A stretch of 64,000 nucleotides of DNA, taken from assembly GCF_000014125.1 (NCBI RefSeq), contig NC_008593.1, positions 1,612,001 to 1,676,000 on the forward strand, in the 5' to 3' direction. Of the stretch, positions 46,523 through 55,448 are shown piece after piece; the stretch's first letter is position 1, and every line of letters starts with the position of its first letter. A model generated the notes under the pieces. The model did no database searches and was not told where the DNA came from. It was given only the letters and a program-made list of their open reading frames with translations. Made by a program: the position numbers and the translations under genes. This DNA comes from Clostridium novyi NT (lineage in GTDB: Bacteria; Bacillota; Clostridia; Clostridiales; Clostridiaceae).

Positions 46523-47821
46523 TTACATTAATTTATCATTTTCCATAATAATAGGTTTTGAGGATTCTTGTCCATATTCCACATCTAATCTATCTAATAA
46601 ATATTTTTTTACTTCAGCTTTATTATTAAATCTTATTGCTTGATATGGCATAAAAAATGAATACTTTTCAATAAAAATAAATCCCTTATTATCTTTTACA
46701 AGTACTCCACTATGTCCTGAAAATACAAGATCTCTATCAGCAAAATGTAAAAATCCATTTATCAAAGAAATACTTGAGTTTTTCACGAAACTGACTTTTC
46801 TTTTTTTCCATTCCTTCTTTATAATATCAGCATGTTTTTTTACATCTTTTGTTTGCACTGTTGGTATTGCTGCATATGTGTTAAGGAATTTTTCAACCTC
46901 TTCTTTTTTAAAGTTACATAATTCATATCTCCTTATTGCATCCAAATCAAAAACTAACCATGAATCAACATCTTCTGATTTACCCTCTGATATAATATTA
47001 TCTTTAAATAATGAAAATGCTGTTAATCTGCAGTTTATATCTGCTGGATCCATTGAATGCTTATACCATTTGTCCATTATATAATCTGATATTTCTTCAT
47101 AATCCACTGAATTAGGATTTACAGCCTTAAAACCCGTTGTTGATGTATTAAGTTTTCCTACTACAGAATCATAATTGTTTATATAATTTATAAATCTATC
47201 AACATTTTCCTTCTTTACCCCTGCATTTTTTAATACCTGTGCTATTTCTTTTTGAGTTAAACTATCAGACATACTTGAGTATACAAAATTATTATCACTT
47301 TTAGCTTTTACTTCCTTTGCTTCTTTTATAGCTTGTACTTTTTTATCTGAGTTTTTGTCTAAATTCACATCTGTTTTATTTACTTTAATACTATTATTTT
47401 TAATATTAATATTATTTGAAGGTTTATGTTTTATTTTTGATTTATTTTTCTTTTTTGCAATATTATAAACTTTATCTTTTGGTTTATTAGTAATAGTATC
47501 TGTGGTAGTATCTACTTTTGCTTTTTTTACTAAAGACTTATTATTAGATAAACTTACTTCTTTCTTTTGTTCTTTTACATTAGTTGTTTTCTTATCATTA
47601 ATTTTAGTGTTTATATCTTTTTCATTATTACTAGCTTTTTTATTATTTGCTAATTCTTCTTTACTTAACTTTACATCTTTATTACCATTGTCTTGTGTTT
47701 TTACGCTTATGTTATTTTTTACTTCCTTAGAATTAGTTTTACTGGATTTGCATCCTACAAGTGATATTCCTATAACTATACAACTTGCTATTATTAACAT
47801 CTTTTTTATTTTAGAATTCAT
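46523..47821 (-). CDS. DUF4300-family lipoprotein with long Lys/Asn-rich linker
   Basis: 432 residues. Lipoprotein signal peptide with lipobox LVGC (Cys near 24). Residues ~25-180 are a low-complexity Lys/Asn/Asp-rich linker (for example KHKPSNNINIKNNS). The C-terminal ~250 residues match DUF4300: YSSMSDSLTQKEIAQVLKNAG, DPADINCRLTAF and DRDLVFSGHSGVL. It should be anchored outside the membrane. Function of DUF4300 is unknown. Single-gene unit. Confidence 0.85.
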   Translation of the reverse strand: MNSKIKKMLIIASCIVIGISLVGCKSSKTNSKEVKNNISVKTQDNGNKDVKLSKEELANNKKASNNEKDINTKINDKKTTNVKEQKKEVSLSNNKSLVKKAKVDTTTDTITNKPKDKVYNIAKKKNKSKIKHKPSNNINIKNNSIKVNKTDVNLDKNSDKKVQAIKEAKEVKAKSDNNFVYSSMSDSLTQKEIAQVLKNAGVKKENVDRFINYINNYDSVVGKLNTSTTGFKAVNPNSVDYEEISDYIMDKWYKHSMDPADINCRLTAFSLFKDNIISEGKSEDVDSWLVFDLDAIRRYELCNFKKEEVEKFLNTYAAIPTVQTKDVKKHADIIKKEWKKRKVSFVKNSSISLINGFLHFADRDLVFSGHSGVLVKDNKGFIFIEKYSFFMPYQAIRFNNKAEVKKYLLDRLDVEYGQESSKPIIMENDKLM

Positions 47822-47969
47822 CTTATAATTTCCTCCTACTTGTTATTATGTATTGTTTTCTAAAGATTTATTTGGAATATTATTTATTTATTTGAAATTA
47901 TCATAATTATTTACCATATAAGTTACAAATTTAAAACAATAACTTTTGCACAACTATTTTTCTGTATAT

Positions 47970-48016
47970 AAAAAATACCTATAGAATAGACTCTCTACTC
48001 TATAGGGTATATTTTT
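47970..48016 (-). terminator. Terminator after crcB
   Basis: ATACCTATAG pairs with CTATAGGGTAT on the minus strand and runs into T-rich sequence, ~55 nt after crcB. Confidence 0.75.
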
Positions 48017-48068
48017 AACTTAACACTACCTATAATATTTCATTTTATAATTATTGTAATGTTATTAA

Positions 48069-48455
48069 TTAATATACTATTTTTCCTAAAGCTTGTCCTA
48101 TAATAACTCCTACTAAACTTAACCCTAAATTCAGTGCTGCATTTGTACATCCCATTAATATATTTCCACAATTAATTAAGTTTATTGTTTCATAGGAAAA
48201 TGTAGAAAATGTAGTAAGTCCCCCCATCATTCCCGTTGTCAAAAACAATTTCGTATGACCTGATATTAATGAAGTATTAGCATTTATATCCATAATAAAT
48301 CCAATTATAATAGCCCCAACAATATTAACTATTAAGGTTCCATAAGGAAAATTTCCATTAAACATTTTTGAAGTATTTTCTGATATTAAATATCTTAAAG
48401 CTGCTCCAATAAATCCTCCACACCCAACTATAATAGCTAAGATTAACTTTTCCAT
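48069..48455 (-). CDS. crcB: Fluoride exporter CrcB/Fluc
   Basis: 128 residues, four hydrophobic segments. Shows GCGGFIGAALRYLIS, TLIVNIVGAIIIGF and GMMGGLTTFSTFSYET. ATG 48455 follows GAGGTGT; an earlier in-frame ATG has no site. Fluc channels work as dimers; many clostridia have two copies, only one is seen here. No fluoride riboswitch could be identified upstream. Confidence 0.92.
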   Translation of the reverse strand: MEKLILAIIVGCGGFIGAALRYLISENTSKMFNGNFPYGTLIVNIVGAIIIGFIMDINANTSLISGHTKLFLTTGMMGGLTTFSTFSYETINLINCGNILMGCTNAALNLGLSLVGVIIGQALGKIVY

Positions 48456-48625
48456 AAAACACACCTCTTTTATTATTTATAAATATCAATATAAGTTCAT
48501 ATTTTGTATTATACTTCAATAATTGCAAAATTCAATAAAACCTCTAAAAATTAGAACCTTAAAGTACTAACTTTCATCAAGTAAAATCCATTTTAAATTT
48601 ATATATATTTTATATACCATAAGTA

Positions 48626-49560
48626 CTACTTATCAGAAACTAAATTATTTAACATCATTCCAATTATAACAAGCACTATTCCTACTCCAGCAATAAAAGA
48701 TGGCATTGTACCATTCAAAACTAAAACTTCTCCAATTATAGTAAATACAACTTCCCCTGCTTGAGTAGTTTCAACTACAGCTATTTTAGATGAATCTTCC
48801 CTTACTAAATCTGTAGCTTTAAAAAATAAAACTGTAGCTATAATCCCCGAAAATATTGCCACTAACAATGCTTGTACAACTTGATTTTGTTGTGGAAACC
48901 CGGTCTTAATAACTCCAAATATAGATAAAATTATCCAAAATGGCATACTTGCAATAGTCATACCGAATACCCTTTGAAAAGTATTAAACTTACCATCACA
49001 AACTTCCATCATCTTACGATTTCCTAATGGATAGGCAAATGCGGCAATAATTATTGCTATTATTCCTATTAAATTTTTACAAAAATCTATATTTCCTACT
49101 TGTTGAAACTGTATTATAAATACACCTATTAATATTATAAAAGACATGAACAAAGATTTTTTAGGAATCTTATTTCTTTCCCTTTTAATGCCTTCATTAG
49201 TTTTTATTTTTTTATAAAATAAAGGTGATAAAATTGCTCCAGCAACTATTGTAATTTGCCAAGTAGCCGAAACAACCCAAGATGGACTATATATAGATGA
49301 AAAACAGAGTGGTGCATAAAAAAAGCCAAAGCCAACAGTACTCCAAATAATCCAATCTTTTGGTCTTTTTAATATATCTTTTATAACATCATTACATTCC
49401 TTCTAATCATAATTATGTACAAAATAGGTACCATAAAAATATATCTTAGAGAAGCACTCCATATAAAACTTCCTCCAGAAATGTTCATTTTGCTATTTAA
49501 TACAAAAGTAAAAGAAAAAAAGAACGCTGACATTAATCCTAAAATTATTGATTTTTTCAT
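48626..49560 (-). pseudogene. EmrE/DMT-type multidrug efflux transporter, frameshifted
   Basis: The start (ATG 49560, GGAGGAAAAT) reads KKSIILGLMSAFFFSFTFVLN and stops after RRNVMML. The next frame continues without break: DVIKDILKRPKDWIIWSTVGFGFFYAPL, then WQITIVAGAILSPLFY, then the intact last ~175 residues (VVETTQAGEVVFTI, IGEVLVLNGTMP). All ten membrane segments are present, so one base change near 49390 inactivates a recent gene of the PF13536 efflux family. It is divergent from the XRE-cupin regulator. Confidence 0.85.
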
Positions 49561-49727
49561 ATTTTCCTCCTAGTAGATAATAAATCAAATATATTTGTAT
49601 GTTATATTATATAATTATACGTCATATTTTACAATATTGAATTTGATTTTTCTAAACTATGTACTCCTATACACAAATTAATATATAATGTTTATATAAG
49701 ATTCATAATTGTAAAGGAGCTTTAAAT

Positions 49728-50282
49728 ATGAAAGAACTAACTTCAATTATTGGAATGAACTTAAAAACTATAAGAACTAAAAGAAACATGAGCCTAGACA
49801 ATGTCTCTAAATTAACTGGAGTAAGTAAAGCAATGCTAGGTCAAATAGAACGTGGAGAATCTAACCCTACAGTATCTACGCTTTGGAAAATTGCAACAGG
49901 ATTAAAGGTTTCTTTTTCATCTTTTATTGATGAATCTAAGGAAACATTAAAAATCATACATCAAAATGATATAGAGCCAATAATAGAAGATAAAAATAGA
50001 ATGAAACTATATCCTATTTTTCCTTTTGATCCAAAGAAAAATTTTGAGATTTTTACTATAGAATTAGAACCTAATTGCAATCATATATCAACACCACACG
50101 ACAATGGAGTTGAAGAATATATTATAGTTACAGAGGGAGAACTACAGCTTATTATAAATGATGAGAACTTTCTTCTTAGAAAAGGTGATTCAATTAATTT
50201 TAAAGGAAATAACGAACATTCCTATAAAAATATAAGTTCCAATAAAGCTATTTTTCAAAATATAATGTTATATAATAAGTAA
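49728..50282 (+). CDS. XRE-cupin transcriptional regulator
   Basis: 184 residues: N-terminal helix-turn-helix (NLKTIRTKRNMSLDNVSKLTGVSKAMLGQIERGESNP, residues ~9-45) and a C-terminal cupin (~100-184; HDNGVEEYIIVTEGEL, GDSINFKGNNEHSY) that may bind a small effector. ATG 49728 follows AAAGGAG. It is divergent from the broken efflux gene, its likely target. Confidence 0.92.
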   Translation: MKELTSIIGMNLKTIRTKRNMSLDNVSKLTGVSKAMLGQIERGESNPTVSTLWKIATGLKVSFSSFIDESKETLKIIHQNDIEPIIEDKNRMKLYPIFPFDPKKNFEIFTIELEPNCNHISTPHDNGVEEYIIVTEGELQLIINDENFLLRKGDSINFKGNNEHSYKNISSNKAIFQNIMLYNK

Positions 50283-50293
50283 TATTTACATAA

Positions 50294-50330
50294 TAAAAAC
50301 ATCGCATTACAGAAAAATGCGATGTTTTTA
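50294..50330. terminator. Bidirectional terminator
   Basis: AAAAACATCGCATT pairs with AATGCGATGTTTTT; shared by the XRE gene and the PepSY gene. Confidence 0.9.
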
Positions 50331-50341
50331 TTTCATATTTT

Positions 50342-50863
50342 TTAATTATTTCTTCTTTTTCTTCTCACAATAGGATTAACAAATAGGTATACTCCTGTTA
50401 CAGTTACAATTATTAAAGCTACAGATGATCCTCCTACTACGTACTCTTTAAACCAAGTTCCAAAGAATGCTCCAGTATGTAATGATAAAATTGTTGATGA
50501 TATACTTTTTTCTGCCTTTAAAACTTTTCCTGTACTCATATCTATTTGAACTTCAAATCCACTCTTTGTTCTAACTTTGTAAACTCTATTTAGTGGATGA
50601 AATTCTACCCTTTTTATATCCTTTAAAGTCTTTAAATTTTCATTTTTTAAATCCATAGATGTTTTTATTACTTGTTCTACTGGAATTGCAGCATTTAACT
50701 CTGCTTGTACTCCCTTTTGCATTTTGGGACTTAAAGATAATTGTTTTGAAAAGATAAGTAGTATTCCAGTTATTGATACCATTAAAAATATTATTGCTGG
50801 AATTATACCTAGCCACTTATGTAGATTTCTATTTGTCTTATTAACTGATGATGATTTAAACAT
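50342..50863 (-). CDS. PepSY-type membrane protein, probably iron-regulated
   Basis: 173 residues. An N-terminal membrane segment (NLHKWLGIIPAIIFLMVSITGILL) is followed by an outside PepSY-like domain (KRVEFHPLNRVYKVR, EVQIDMSTGKVLKAEK) and a second segment (SVALIIVTVTGVYLFVNP) with a basic end RRKRRNN. Short members of this family are linked to iron or haem reduction. A Fur-like box (50886-50898) precedes the ATG. Confidence 0.83.
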   Translation of the reverse strand: MFKSSSVNKTNRNLHKWLGIIPAIIFLMVSITGILLIFSKQLSLSPKMQKGVQAELNAAIPVEQVIKTSMDLKNENLKTLKDIKRVEFHPLNRVYKVRTKSGFEVQIDMSTGKVLKAEKSISSTILSLHTGAFFGTWFKEYVVGGSSVALIIVTVTGVYLFVNPIVRRKRRNN

Positions 50864-50885
50864 TTTGTCCTCCTTAAATCGTTAT

Positions 50886-50898
50886 GATAATGATTATC
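50886..50898 (-). promoter_or_regulatory. Fur-like box upstream of the PepSY gene
   Basis: GATAATGATTATC is an almost perfect Fur core, ~23 nt before the PepSY start codon. Confidence 0.75.
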
Positions 50899-51129
50899 AA
50901 TTTTTATTAATATCGAATTTCATTATATCCTAGTAATTCACTCTTGTATAGAACAAAATATTTTCCTCATTTTACATATTTTTTACTTTCAAGTATACAA
51001 ACTAAATATAAGACCTATTTATAATTCCAATTATATTAAATATTAAGAAAATCTTAAGATTTTTATAAGGCTTTCCTTTAATTTTATTTTTTATAATTAT
51101 TATAACAATTAGTTTAGGGGGAGTCTTAC

Positions 51130-51690
51130 ATGAGAAACTTATTATTTTTATTGCAATATATAATTAAACCACGAACTACAGGAGCGGTTATGCCAAGTTC
51201 AAAATATCTTGCTAGAAAAATGGTTAATAAAATTGACTTTAAAACGGCTAAGTATATAGTGGAATATGGTCCTGGTACAGGTGTATTCACTGACGAGATT
51301 ATAAAACGCAAAACTGAAAATACAATTCTTTTACTTATAGAATACAATACTAACTTTTATAATGAACTTGAAAAAAGATATACAGATATAGAAAATTTAT
51401 ATATAATTAATGGATCAGCAGAAAACATAGATGAGTATTTAAAAGATTTTAATATACCATACATAGATTATGTAGTATCTGGACTTCCATTTGCCAGTTT
51501 ACCAAGAAGTATATCATCTAATATATTAAGAAAAACAATGTGCTTATTAAAAAGAAATGGTAAATTTATAACATTTCAATACACATTATTCATGAAAGAC
51601 TATATCAATAGATATTTTTCTTATATCAATATTAATAAAGAATACAGGAACATACCTCCCGCTTATGTATTAAATTGCAGTAATAGATAA
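51130..51690 (+). CDS. SAM-dependent methyltransferase, PmtA-like phospholipid/rRNA type
   Basis: 186 residues. The SAM-binding motif VEYGPGTGVFTDEI, then IEYNTNF and VSGLPFASLPR (a DPPY-like position), fit the COG3963 group, which includes phospholipid N-methyltransferases and relatives of KsgA/Erm. GAVMPSSKYLARKM near residue 22 is characteristic. ATG 51130 follows AGGGGGAG. True substrate (lipid or RNA) is open. Confidence 0.85.
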   Translation: MRNLLFLLQYIIKPRTTGAVMPSSKYLARKMVNKIDFKTAKYIVEYGPGTGVFTDEIIKRKTENTILLLIEYNTNFYNELEKRYTDIENLYIINGSAENIDEYLKDFNIPYIDYVVSGLPFASLPRSISSNILRKTMCLLKRNGKFITFQYTLFMKDYINRYFSYININKEYRNIPPAYVLNCSNR

Positions 51691-51700
51691 TTTTATTTTC

Positions 51701-51763
51701 TTCTATATTAGAAAACACCTTATGAGATTATGATTTAAAACTAAGATATTTTCTAATATAGAA
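51701..51763. repeat. Inverted repeat between methyltransferase and SdpI-like genes
   Basis: TTCTATATTAGAAAA and TTTTCTAATATAGAA are inverted copies separated by ~32 nt. No T tract on either side is strong, so terminator function is uncertain. Confidence 0.6.
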
Positions 51764-51784
51764 TTTCATGTGATAAATTATAAC

Positions 51785-52144
51785 TTATTTTTTATTTCCA
51801 TCAATATCAAACTTCTTCCTTAACTTGTATTCTATAACTGGTATTGTTCCTATCATTACAACTGAATCTACAATTATTAAACCTAACCCTACTTTTTCTA
51901 AGGGTATTGGGGGAACAATACTTATAATCAATGTAATTATTAAAAGTATAAATCCTACATTTCTCCAGATGATTCCACACACCTTATGTGCATATTCCCA
52001 GGTATCTTTATTACGCATAGACATATAGGTTCTATAACCATATATCTTATTTATCTCCTTAGGAGCATTCTTGCTAAAAATAAACCCAAAAATTATCATA
52101 ATCAATGGAATCATTAAATTTATTACTCCAAAATAAATTTTCAT
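51785..52144 (-). CDS. SdpI-family small membrane protein
   Basis: 119 residues from ATG 52144 (TAGGAGG upstream); the longer frame to 52189 has no site. Three hydrophobic segments. Matches the SdpI/YhfL C-terminal family by INKIYGYRTYMSMRNKDTWEYAHK. In Bacillus, SdpI gives immunity to the SdpC toxin; this short form has only the conserved C-terminal part. No sdp toxin gene is near, so immunity is not implied. Confidence 0.82.
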   Translation of the reverse strand: MKIYFGVINLMIPLIMIIFGFIFSKNAPKEINKIYGYRTYMSMRNKDTWEYAHKVCGIIWRNVGFILLIITLIISIVPPIPLEKVGLGLIIVDSVVMIGTIPVIEYKLRKKFDIDGNKK

Positions 52145-52185
52145 AATATACCTCCTATAAAATAGTAACTTTCTTATTTGTAACA

Positions 52186-52335
52186 TCAAGTTCCTTCAAT
52201 TATCTTAAATCCTTTACTTTCTAGATACTGCTTTCCCCTTTGAAACCTTTTAGGACATATACTTGTTATAGGTGTTGATGGTGAAAATATTCCTATTGTA
52301 TCTCCCTTGTTTAATTTCATAAACTTATTCAACAC
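52186..52335 (-). pseudogene. N-terminal stub of an LD-carboxypeptidase (S66 family)
   Basis: 49 residues from GTG 52335 (GGGGGAA upstream) to a TGA at 52186. It reads LNKGDTIGIFSPSTPIT, then RFQRGKQYLESKGFKIIEG, the start of S66 LD-carboxypeptidases (MccF-like), which are normally ~300 residues. The remaining ~250 residues, including the catalytic Ser, are absent. It overlaps the GNAT stop by one base. Confidence 0.75.
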
Positions 52336-52874
52336 TATTCCCCCTTATTTTTATATTCCCATTGTTTTTTAGTTATCTCATAATAATGTTCATCATATAT
52401 CTTGTTATTCTTTTTGAAATTTCCTATGTGTGTATCTAACAAATTCATTCCTAACTTTTTTAATACATTTATACTAGATTTATTTTCCGCAACAACATAT
52501 GTACCAATTCTATTCGCCCCACACTTAGTAAATGCATATTTGCTTAAGGTCTTTGCTATTTCTATGCCAAATCCCCTATTCCAGTATTCTTCTAATATTT
52601 GATAATGTAGACTATACTTCTTGCTTTTTTTATTCCAGCAAGGTACTCCACCTACTCCTATTATTTTTTCATTATATTTGATTGAAAAAATATTTGGCTC
52701 TCTAACATCTGCAAGCATTCTCCTAATCCATTTTTTGCATCCATCTATATCCCTTTTTAATGTACAAACCATATATTTTATAACTTTTGGATTACTCCAC
52801 AACTTATATATTTCCTCTGCATCTTCTTCTTTCAAAGGTAAATATATAAGTCTTTCACTAGAAAAAACCTCCAT
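52335..52874 (-). CDS. GNAT-family N-acetyltransferase (RimJ/RimL-like)
   Basis: 179 residues. LIYLPLKEEDAEEIYKLW at the start and the acetyl-CoA-binding LEEYWNRGFGIEIAKTLS, then RIGTYVVAENKSSINVLKKLGM. Substrate unknown. It is followed by an LD-carboxypeptidase stub and preceded by a DUF2809 gene; the three plus another GNAT form a tight minus-strand run. Confidence 0.92.
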   Translation of the reverse strand: MEVFSSERLIYLPLKEEDAEEIYKLWSNPKVIKYMVCTLKRDIDGCKKWIRRMLADVREPNIFSIKYNEKIIGVGGVPCWNKKSKKYSLHYQILEEYWNRGFGIEIAKTLSKYAFTKCGANRIGTYVVAENKSSINVLKKLGMNLLDTHIGNFKKNNKIYDEHYYEITKKQWEYKNKGE

Positions 52875-52890
52875 AACTTTTCCCCATTCC

Positions 52891-53295
52891 CTATTTATTT
52901 TTTATAGAAGTAGGCACTAATAGAAATTCAATAAATGCACCAGCTATAATTCCAATTGCATAGGCTATTAAATCTTTCCACGAAAATACATATCCTAATA
53001 TAAGTCCACCCAACGTTGTTTTTCTAATATCATCTATCCAACTAGCATGATATAACTGACTTATTTCAATTAAATAACAAAATATCAGCGATATTAATCC
53101 CACTTTCTTTATTTTCATACTTTTAAATATAAAAGCCATACCAAAGAAAATCATAAGTGCCCACAGTGAATCTCCTAGATACATATTTATAAAATCTGGT
53201 ATAACATTCTTAATTTTTCTTGAAAATAACCCTAAACACATTACACTTACAGTCATAGCACCATATATTACTCTATTACGCCTATAATTTTTCAC
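52891..53295 (-). CDS. DUF2809-family membrane protein
   Basis: 134 residues from GTG 53295, with GGAGG 7 nt upstream; a longer frame begins inside the upstream GNAT gene. Four hydrophobic segments and the DUF2809 signature GLFSRK, YLGDSLWALMIFFGMAFIF and LIEISQLYHASWID. The function of this family is unknown. Between two GNAT genes. Confidence 0.85.
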   Translation of the reverse strand: MKNYRRNRVIYGAMTVSVMCLGLFSRKIKNVIPDFINMYLGDSLWALMIFFGMAFIFKSMKIKKVGLISLIFCYLIEISQLYHASWIDDIRKTTLGGLILGYVFSWKDLIAYAIGIIAGAFIEFLLVPTSIKNK

Positions 53296-53309
53296 TAAAG
53301 CTCCTCCAA

Positions 53310-53870
53310 TTAACCAAAATAATCTTCCATAATTATTGAATAATACTTGCAATCAACTAACTGTCCTTTATTATTTTTAAGTATCTTTCTCAAGGTTCCT
53401 TCATACTTTAGTCCACACTTTTCCATAACACGACCTGATGCTGGATTATCTATATCATGACGTGCTGCAATACGCTTGAATCCTACATCATTAAAAGCAA
53501 ATTCAATTACAGCTAAAGCAGCCTCTGTCACTAGTCCTTTATTCCAAAATAGTCTACCTATACAATAGCCAAGTTCACAATTTTCATTATGATCATCAAC
53601 ATTTAATAAACTTATACTGCCTATTATTTCATTACTATCTTTTAACTGTATTGCCCATTGATAAACTTCTTTGTTATGATAATCCTTTATCCATAAATTA
53701 ATAATCTCCTTGCTATCTTCTACATTTCTATGAGTTTCCCAAGTTAAATACTTAGTAACTTCTGTATCTGATGCCCAATTCTCATACATATCCATTGCAT
53801 CATCTTCTTCAAATTTTCTCAATATAAGTCTTTCAGTTTCTAAAATTATTGTACCCTTATTGTTTATCAT
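53310..53870 (-). CDS. GNAT-family N-acetyltransferase (RimJ/RimL-like)
   Basis: 186 residues. ERLILRKFEEDDAMDMYENWASD, then ELGYCIGRLFWNKGLVTEAALAVIEFAF, then NPASGRVMEKCGLKYEG: full acetyl-CoA site. Substrate unknown, possibly a protein N-terminus or an antibiotic. ATG 53870 follows GAGGGGGC. Confidence 0.93.
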   Translation of the reverse strand: MINNKGTIILETERLILRKFEEDDAMDMYENWASDTEVTKYLTWETHRNVEDSKEIINLWIKDYHNKEVYQWAIQLKDSNEIIGSISLLNVDDHNENCELGYCIGRLFWNKGLVTEAALAVIEFAFNDVGFKRIAARHDIDNPASGRVMEKCGLKYEGTLRKILKNNKGQLVDCKYYSIIMEDYFG

Positions 53871-53965
53871 AAATTTGCCCCCTCTTGTAAATTAGTAAAA
53901 AATTAGATTTATTATACTATAAATTCCATACAAAACAAACCCATCACTATAAATTATCTATTAAA

Positions 53966-53993
53966 AAACCTCCATATTTTATATGAAGGTTTC
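53966..53993 (-). terminator. Terminator after the MATE gene
   Basis: AAACCTTCATAT pairs with ATATGGAGGTTT on the minus strand, then T6. Confidence 0.82.
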
Positions 53994-54048
53994 TTATATC
54001 TAATTAACTAATTCTGTTTTTAATAAAGCTTGTAATTATTAAATATAC

Positions 54049-55359
54049 CTAATATTTCATTTTTAAAAATAAAATAACCGTTAAAGTTATATATCCTAAC
54101 ATCATACCAGCATATACTCCATATAATCCCCATTTAAAGAACCATACAAAAAGTAAAATAATCCCTACTTCAATAAAATTAATTATTATAGAAATCCTGA
54201 ATACCCATTTTTCTTTGCCAATAGCTTGAAGACTATATTTAAATACAGTACCTGGAATATAAAGCAGATTTGATATTATTACTAATAAAATATATTTTAT
54301 TGAGGTTGTAATTAATTCCTTATTATTAGTAATAATGCATGGTATTTTATATCTGAAAATTATCATTACCATGGCAATTAATATATAAAAAATTTCTGCT
54401 AATATAATGCATTTAGTTGATATTTTTAATTTTTCTTTCCTTTTATTATTAATACTTTCACTTATTATTGTAAGTGCTGCTTGGGCATAACCATACATAG
54501 GCATTAAGGCTATATTTATTATTACAAATAAAAGATTGTACACCGCAACTTCCAATGTTCCTATATGGGATAATATAGAATTTACTACACAAACAATTAA
54601 TGTGGATTCTAAAAACTCTTGTACCATAAGAGGTATAGATATTTTTATAGTATCTTTAAAATTTGCAAATATATTAGCCTTTCTTAATGCTCCAATTTTC
54701 ACCTTCATTATAACAACTACATAAATTATTAAATTTAGCACCAAGGCTAAAATAGAGCCTATTGCATTTCCTATCATACCCATTCTTCTCGGAAAACCAG
54801 CATGTCCAAAAACAAGTACATAGTCAAATAACAAATTAGATAGTGCTGCTACCATATTTCCATAAAATATATATTTAGTCTTATGTATTATTTTTAGATA
54901 TGATGAAAAAGTAAATAAAATCATATTTAATCCTAGTGAAATACTAAATATATATAGATAATTTGAACTTTCCTTAAGATTAGCTCCTGTAAATCCATAT
55001 GATACTTTTAATATACTTATTCCACCTAATAACACCATAATAAAAAATATTAACCCAATACAAAAGCTTAGTATTAAATTTAATATTAGATTATTATTTA
55101 ATCTTTCAAAATCATTTTTTCCTTTACATCTTGCCCCTAAAATATTAAATGCTACAGATATAGAACCTAGTACCCCTGTTATACTATTTATACTAGTTTC
55201 TATAAGTCCTACTGCTGCAAAACTTGTTATTGAAACTCTTCCCATTATACCTTGATCACAAAGTTCTATTATAAGTGACAAAATATTATTTAGTATCAAT
55301 GGCAAAGCTAGATGATTTATTTTTTTGTAGTCTTTATTTTTAAATATATTTATTATCAT
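54049..55359 (-). CDS. MATE-family multidrug exporter
   Basis: 436 residues, 12 hydrophobic segments, normal size. The MATE pattern is clear: LALPLILNNILSLIIELCDQGIMGR, LGARCKGKNDF and YGYAQAALTIISES. Exports cations or drugs against H+ or Na+. ATG 55359 follows GAAGGGTGG, which is held in a hairpin by an upstream 11-codon ORF, so translation is probably induced by ribosome stalling (see findings). Lies ~90 nt after dinB and could be co-transcribed. Confidence 0.93.
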   Translation of the reverse strand: MIINIFKNKDYKKINHLALPLILNNILSLIIELCDQGIMGRVSITSFAAVGLIETSINSITGVLGSISVAFNILGARCKGKNDFERLNNNLILNLILSFCIGLIFFIMVLLGGISILKVSYGFTGANLKESSNYLYIFSISLGLNMILFTFSSYLKIIHKTKYIFYGNMVAALSNLLFDYVLVFGHAGFPRRMGMIGNAIGSILALVLNLIIYVVVIMKVKIGALRKANIFANFKDTIKISIPLMVQEFLESTLIVCVVNSILSHIGTLEVAVYNLLFVIINIALMPMYGYAQAALTIISESINNKRKEKLKISTKCIILAEIFYILIAMVMIIFRYKIPCIITNNKELITTSIKYILLVIISNLLYIPGTVFKYSLQAIGKEKWVFRISIIINFIEVGIILLFVWFFKWGLYGVYAGMMLGYITLTVILFLKMKY

Positions 55360-55367
55360 TTATACCA

Positions 55368-55396
55368 CCCTTCTGTTCTTTATTAAGAAAGAAGGG
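55368..55396 (-). promoter_or_regulatory. Attenuator hairpin covering the MATE ribosome site
   Basis: On the minus strand CCCTTCTTTCTT pairs with AAGAACAGAAGGG; the right arm contains the MATE Shine-Dalgarno (AGAAGGG). The left arm overlaps the last four codons and stop of the leader ORF, so a stalled ribosome would open it. Confidence 0.75.
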
Positions 55397-55418
55397 CTAA
55401 TATAGGCGCATTAATCAT
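55383..55418 (-). CDS. 11-codon leader peptide of the MATE gene
   Basis: ATG 55418 preceded by GAGGTGATCC gives MINAPILALLS and a TAA at 55383-55385. It lies between dinB and the MATE gene with its own ribosome site. Size and position resemble the stalling leaders of erm, cat and ABC-F resistance genes. Too short for annotation programs. Confidence 0.7.
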   Translation of the reverse strand: MINAPILALLS

Positions 55419-55448
55419 AGGATCACCTCACTTAACTATAGTGTTTAT

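Noticed and set aside
48456..48625. Fluoride riboswitch before crcB.
   Set aside because: The conserved GGCGAUGG and CUGAU-type core could not be found on the minus strand of this stretch.
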